From positions 1 through 16,293 of the forward strand of contig JALHHH010000063.1 of the NCBI GenBank assembly GCA_022837485.1: a DNA stretch of 16,293 nt. The letters run 5' to 3'. This document shows, one piece after another, positions 15,227 to 16,293 of the stretch. A program made the translations under genes and the position numbers. Positions within the stretch are counted from its first letter, which is position 1; every line of letters starts with the position of its first letter. The notes under the pieces are model-generated. The model worked only from the letters and a program-made list of their open reading frames with translations. It was not told the origin of the DNA and searched no databases. The stretch comes from Bacteroidales bacterium. Its GTDB lineage: Bacteria > Bacteroidota > Bacteroidia > Bacteroidales > Lentimicrobiaceae.

Positions 15227-15612
15227 GGGACGATGTTGTTTGGTTCATTGGTTTTCAGTTGGATCTGCGGAGCTTTCTGGGCGAGTCGGGACAAGGGGAG
15301 TAACTCCTGAGGTAAATTCTGGTTCTTAAGAAGGTTCGGCTTCTCATGTGCTTCAGGGGTCGATGTTGCCGATATCATTGGTTTTTACCGTATCTGCCGG
15401 GGACGGGCCGGGGAAACACTATTTCCGACCCCGTCAGGGTTCGTATTTTTTTGGTCTTATTGGATAAATCCATTTCAATCCGTAATGTGGACCGATGGGT
15501 TAAGATTGGGATGGTTCAGGCGATCTGGCAAGGTGAAAAGGCGACTGGGGGGCGATGTTAACGGAAACGACCACAAACCGGTACTCCCGTCCCGTAAGGG
15601 GATTAGTATTCT
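15227..15612. repeat. Diverged direct repeats and decayed CCC-nnnn-GGG palindromes
   Basis: Two similar blocks lie 130 bp apart, 15227-15270 and 15357-15399. Both read GGG(a/t)CGATGTTG, then TCATTGGTTTT, then ATCTGC, with diverged bases and one gap between. A weaker third block may start with CGATG at 15493, again about 130 bp on. Short palindromes of related form follow: CTCCTGAGG (15304-15312), CCCCGTCAGGG (15429-15439) and CCCGTAAGGGG (15591-15601). Each is followed by a T-rich tail, and the last two by GTATT. They resemble the CCCTGAAGGGGT unit inside the 7688-7863 element. I take the stretch as decayed copies of dispersed Bacteroidota intergenic repeats. No open reading frame in it looks like a protein. 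Confidence 0.45.
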
Positions 15613-15629
15613 GTTTTTTTATATTATTC

Positions 15630-15659
15630 ATTGCCGGTTAATAAAAAGAATTACCTTTG
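15630..15659 (+). promoter_or_regulatory. Strong Bacteroidota-type promoter for the downstream secreted-protein gene
   Basis: ATTG at 15630-15633 is followed, after 18 bp, by TACCTTTG at 15652-15659. This fits the TTTG-N19-TAnnTTTG consensus within one base of spacing, in an A/T-rich setting. Transcription would start near 15666, giving a leader of about 109 nt to the ATG at 15775. It is the best promoter match in the window. Confidence 0.7.
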
Positions 15660-15696
15660 CAACACGACAATCCCTCCTGTAGTTTAAAATTGAGGA

Positions 15697-15723
15697 CCTC
15701 CGAACTGCGGAGGACGGTTTTTT
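15697..15723 (+). terminator. Terminator-like hairpin within the 5' leader (possible attenuator or small-RNA end)
   Basis: CCTCCG (15697-15702) and CGGAGG (15708-15713) form a perfect 6-bp GC-rich stem with a 5-nt loop, followed after ACGG by six T's (15718-15723). It lies about 30-57 nt after the predicted transcription start, well before the ATG at 15775. An earlier CCTCC at 15673-15677 could pair with the same GGAGG (15709-15713) and so compete with the hairpin. Either a short RNA ends here or read-through into the secreted-protein gene is controlled. Confidence 0.55.
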
Positions 15724-15774
15724 ATTGCAGGTATTTTTTTTTGCTTGTTAGTTATTAATTAAATAATCAAACCA

Positions 15775-16293
15775 ATGAAAAAGTCAATTACTCTCCTGTT
15801 TGCGCTGTTCGCTTTATTTGCGCAGGCTCAGTACAGCACTCCCGGTACCGGAGTCAGCTGGACGCTCGATTCGCTTGTACAAAACTCCAATGGTGCCGTG
15901 ATCTGGAATGAGGATCATTATGAAGTAACCTCAACCATCTTAATTCTTCCTACGGATGCACTGAATATTCTGGAAGATGTTACCGTTGTTTTTCATGACC
16001 TTACCGGTTTTGAATCGGAAGGATATCTGACCATCGATGCTCCCGTAAAGGCTACCTTCACAGCCATCGACAGTACTTCCACCAATAAGTGGAGGGGTTT
16101 TAAACTTGTTGCCGGCCACGAAACGCACATCCGCAATGCAGAGTTTATGTTCGGCGGAGGAATACGTTCACAAACGGGAATCTTCACAGTGGAAGGAAGT
16201 ACATTTTACAAAAATTACTATAAGAGCGGATCCACATCGGGTTCCTATTCTTCTGCCGCAGTGGTTGATCTTTCCGGCTACGGAGAGGTGACA
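15775..16293 (+). CDS. Secreted protein, probable beta-helix surface protein, 3'-truncated by window edge
   Basis: An ATG at 15775 opens a frame that stays open to the window end, 173 residues. It begins with a clear signal peptide (MKKSITLLFALFALFAQAQY, likely cut after AQA). The mature part is rich in beta-strand-forming and Gly/Ser/Thr/Asn residues, with phrases such as VVFHDLTGFESEGYLTIDAP, WRGFKLVAGHETHIRNAEF and GIFTVEGSTFYKNYY. These resemble rungs of right-handed parallel beta-helix proteins, in which lines like 'xIxNAxFxxG' recur. Such Bacteroidota proteins are often large and end with a type IX secretion sorting domain, but that end is not visible. No enzyme motif is seen. The upstream promoter and leader hairpin belong to it. 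I do not recognise a specific gene; the beta-helix call is moderate. Confidence 0.75.
   Translation, partial: MKKSITLLFALFALFAQAQYSTPGTGVSWTLDSLVQNSNGAVIWNEDHYEVTSTILILPTDALNILEDVTVVFHDLTGFESEGYLTIDAPVKATFTAIDSTSTNKWRGFKLVAGHETHIRNAEFMFGGGIRSQTGIFTVEGSTFYKNYYKSGSTSGSYSSAAVVDLSGYGEVT

Noticed and set aside
15124..15378. 84-codon minus-strand frame overlapping the thioesterase start
   Set aside because: Low-complexity Lys/Pro/Leu sequence in decayed intergenic DNA, and it overlaps the men leader. It does not resemble a protein.
15227..15612. Possible CRISPR array, given repeats about 130 bp apart
   Set aside because: Repeat copies are diverged, spacing is far too long, there are only two or three units and no cas gene is nearby.
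15346..15682. Two overlapping plus-strand frames of 65-71 codons in the 15.3-15.7 kb gap
   Set aside because: They cross the repeat blocks and the promoter; no motif, no plausible start signal, and no sign that they are remains of a longer gene.

Overview
The window looks like a chromosomal segment of a Bacteroidota bacterium, probably class Bacteroidia. The grounds are: starts without clear Shine-Dalgarno sequences, -7 boxes of the TAnnTTTG type used by the Bacteroidota primary sigma factor (TACCTTTG upstream of serS, of the men cluster and of the last gene), short Bacteroidota-style MenE and MenF proteins, and a compact menaquinone cluster. This is inference from sequence features and remembered families; no database search was run.

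Layout. (1) Positions 2-3391, plus strand: the 3' part of a TolC-family outer-membrane channel gene, a complete MacA/HlyD-type periplasmic adaptor gene, and tsaB (tRNA t6A37 synthesis). No inner-membrane pump gene is visible. (2) Positions 3416-7519, minus strand, convergent with tsaB: read in transcription order, serS, a long secreted TPR protein and rsmA/ksgA. A perfect 11-bp hairpin lies between serS and the TPR gene. (3) Positions 7520-7893, no gene: the serS promoter region plus a GC-rich element of about 176 bp bounded by 22-bp inverted repeats. (4) Positions 7894-15139, minus strand: a tightly packed menaquinone operon in the order menI-like thioesterase, menF, menD, menB, menA, menC, menE. 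It covers chorismate to demethylmenaquinone except SHCHC synthase (menH); the final methyltransferase (menG/ubiE) is also absent. (5) Positions 15140-15774, no gene: the men promoter region on the minus strand, decayed repeats, then a strong plus-strand promoter with a terminator-like leader hairpin. (6) Positions 15775-16293, plus strand: the start of a secreted protein with beta-helix character that runs off the window.

The genes are mostly core metabolism and translation (t6A modification, 16S rRNA dimethylation, seryl-tRNA charging, respiratory quinone). The less ordinary material is in the two long intergenic regions. I did not find a convincing new multi-gene system. The best leads are the inverted-repeat-bounded element at 7688-7863, the leader hairpin at 15697-15723, and the diverged repeats at 15227-15612.
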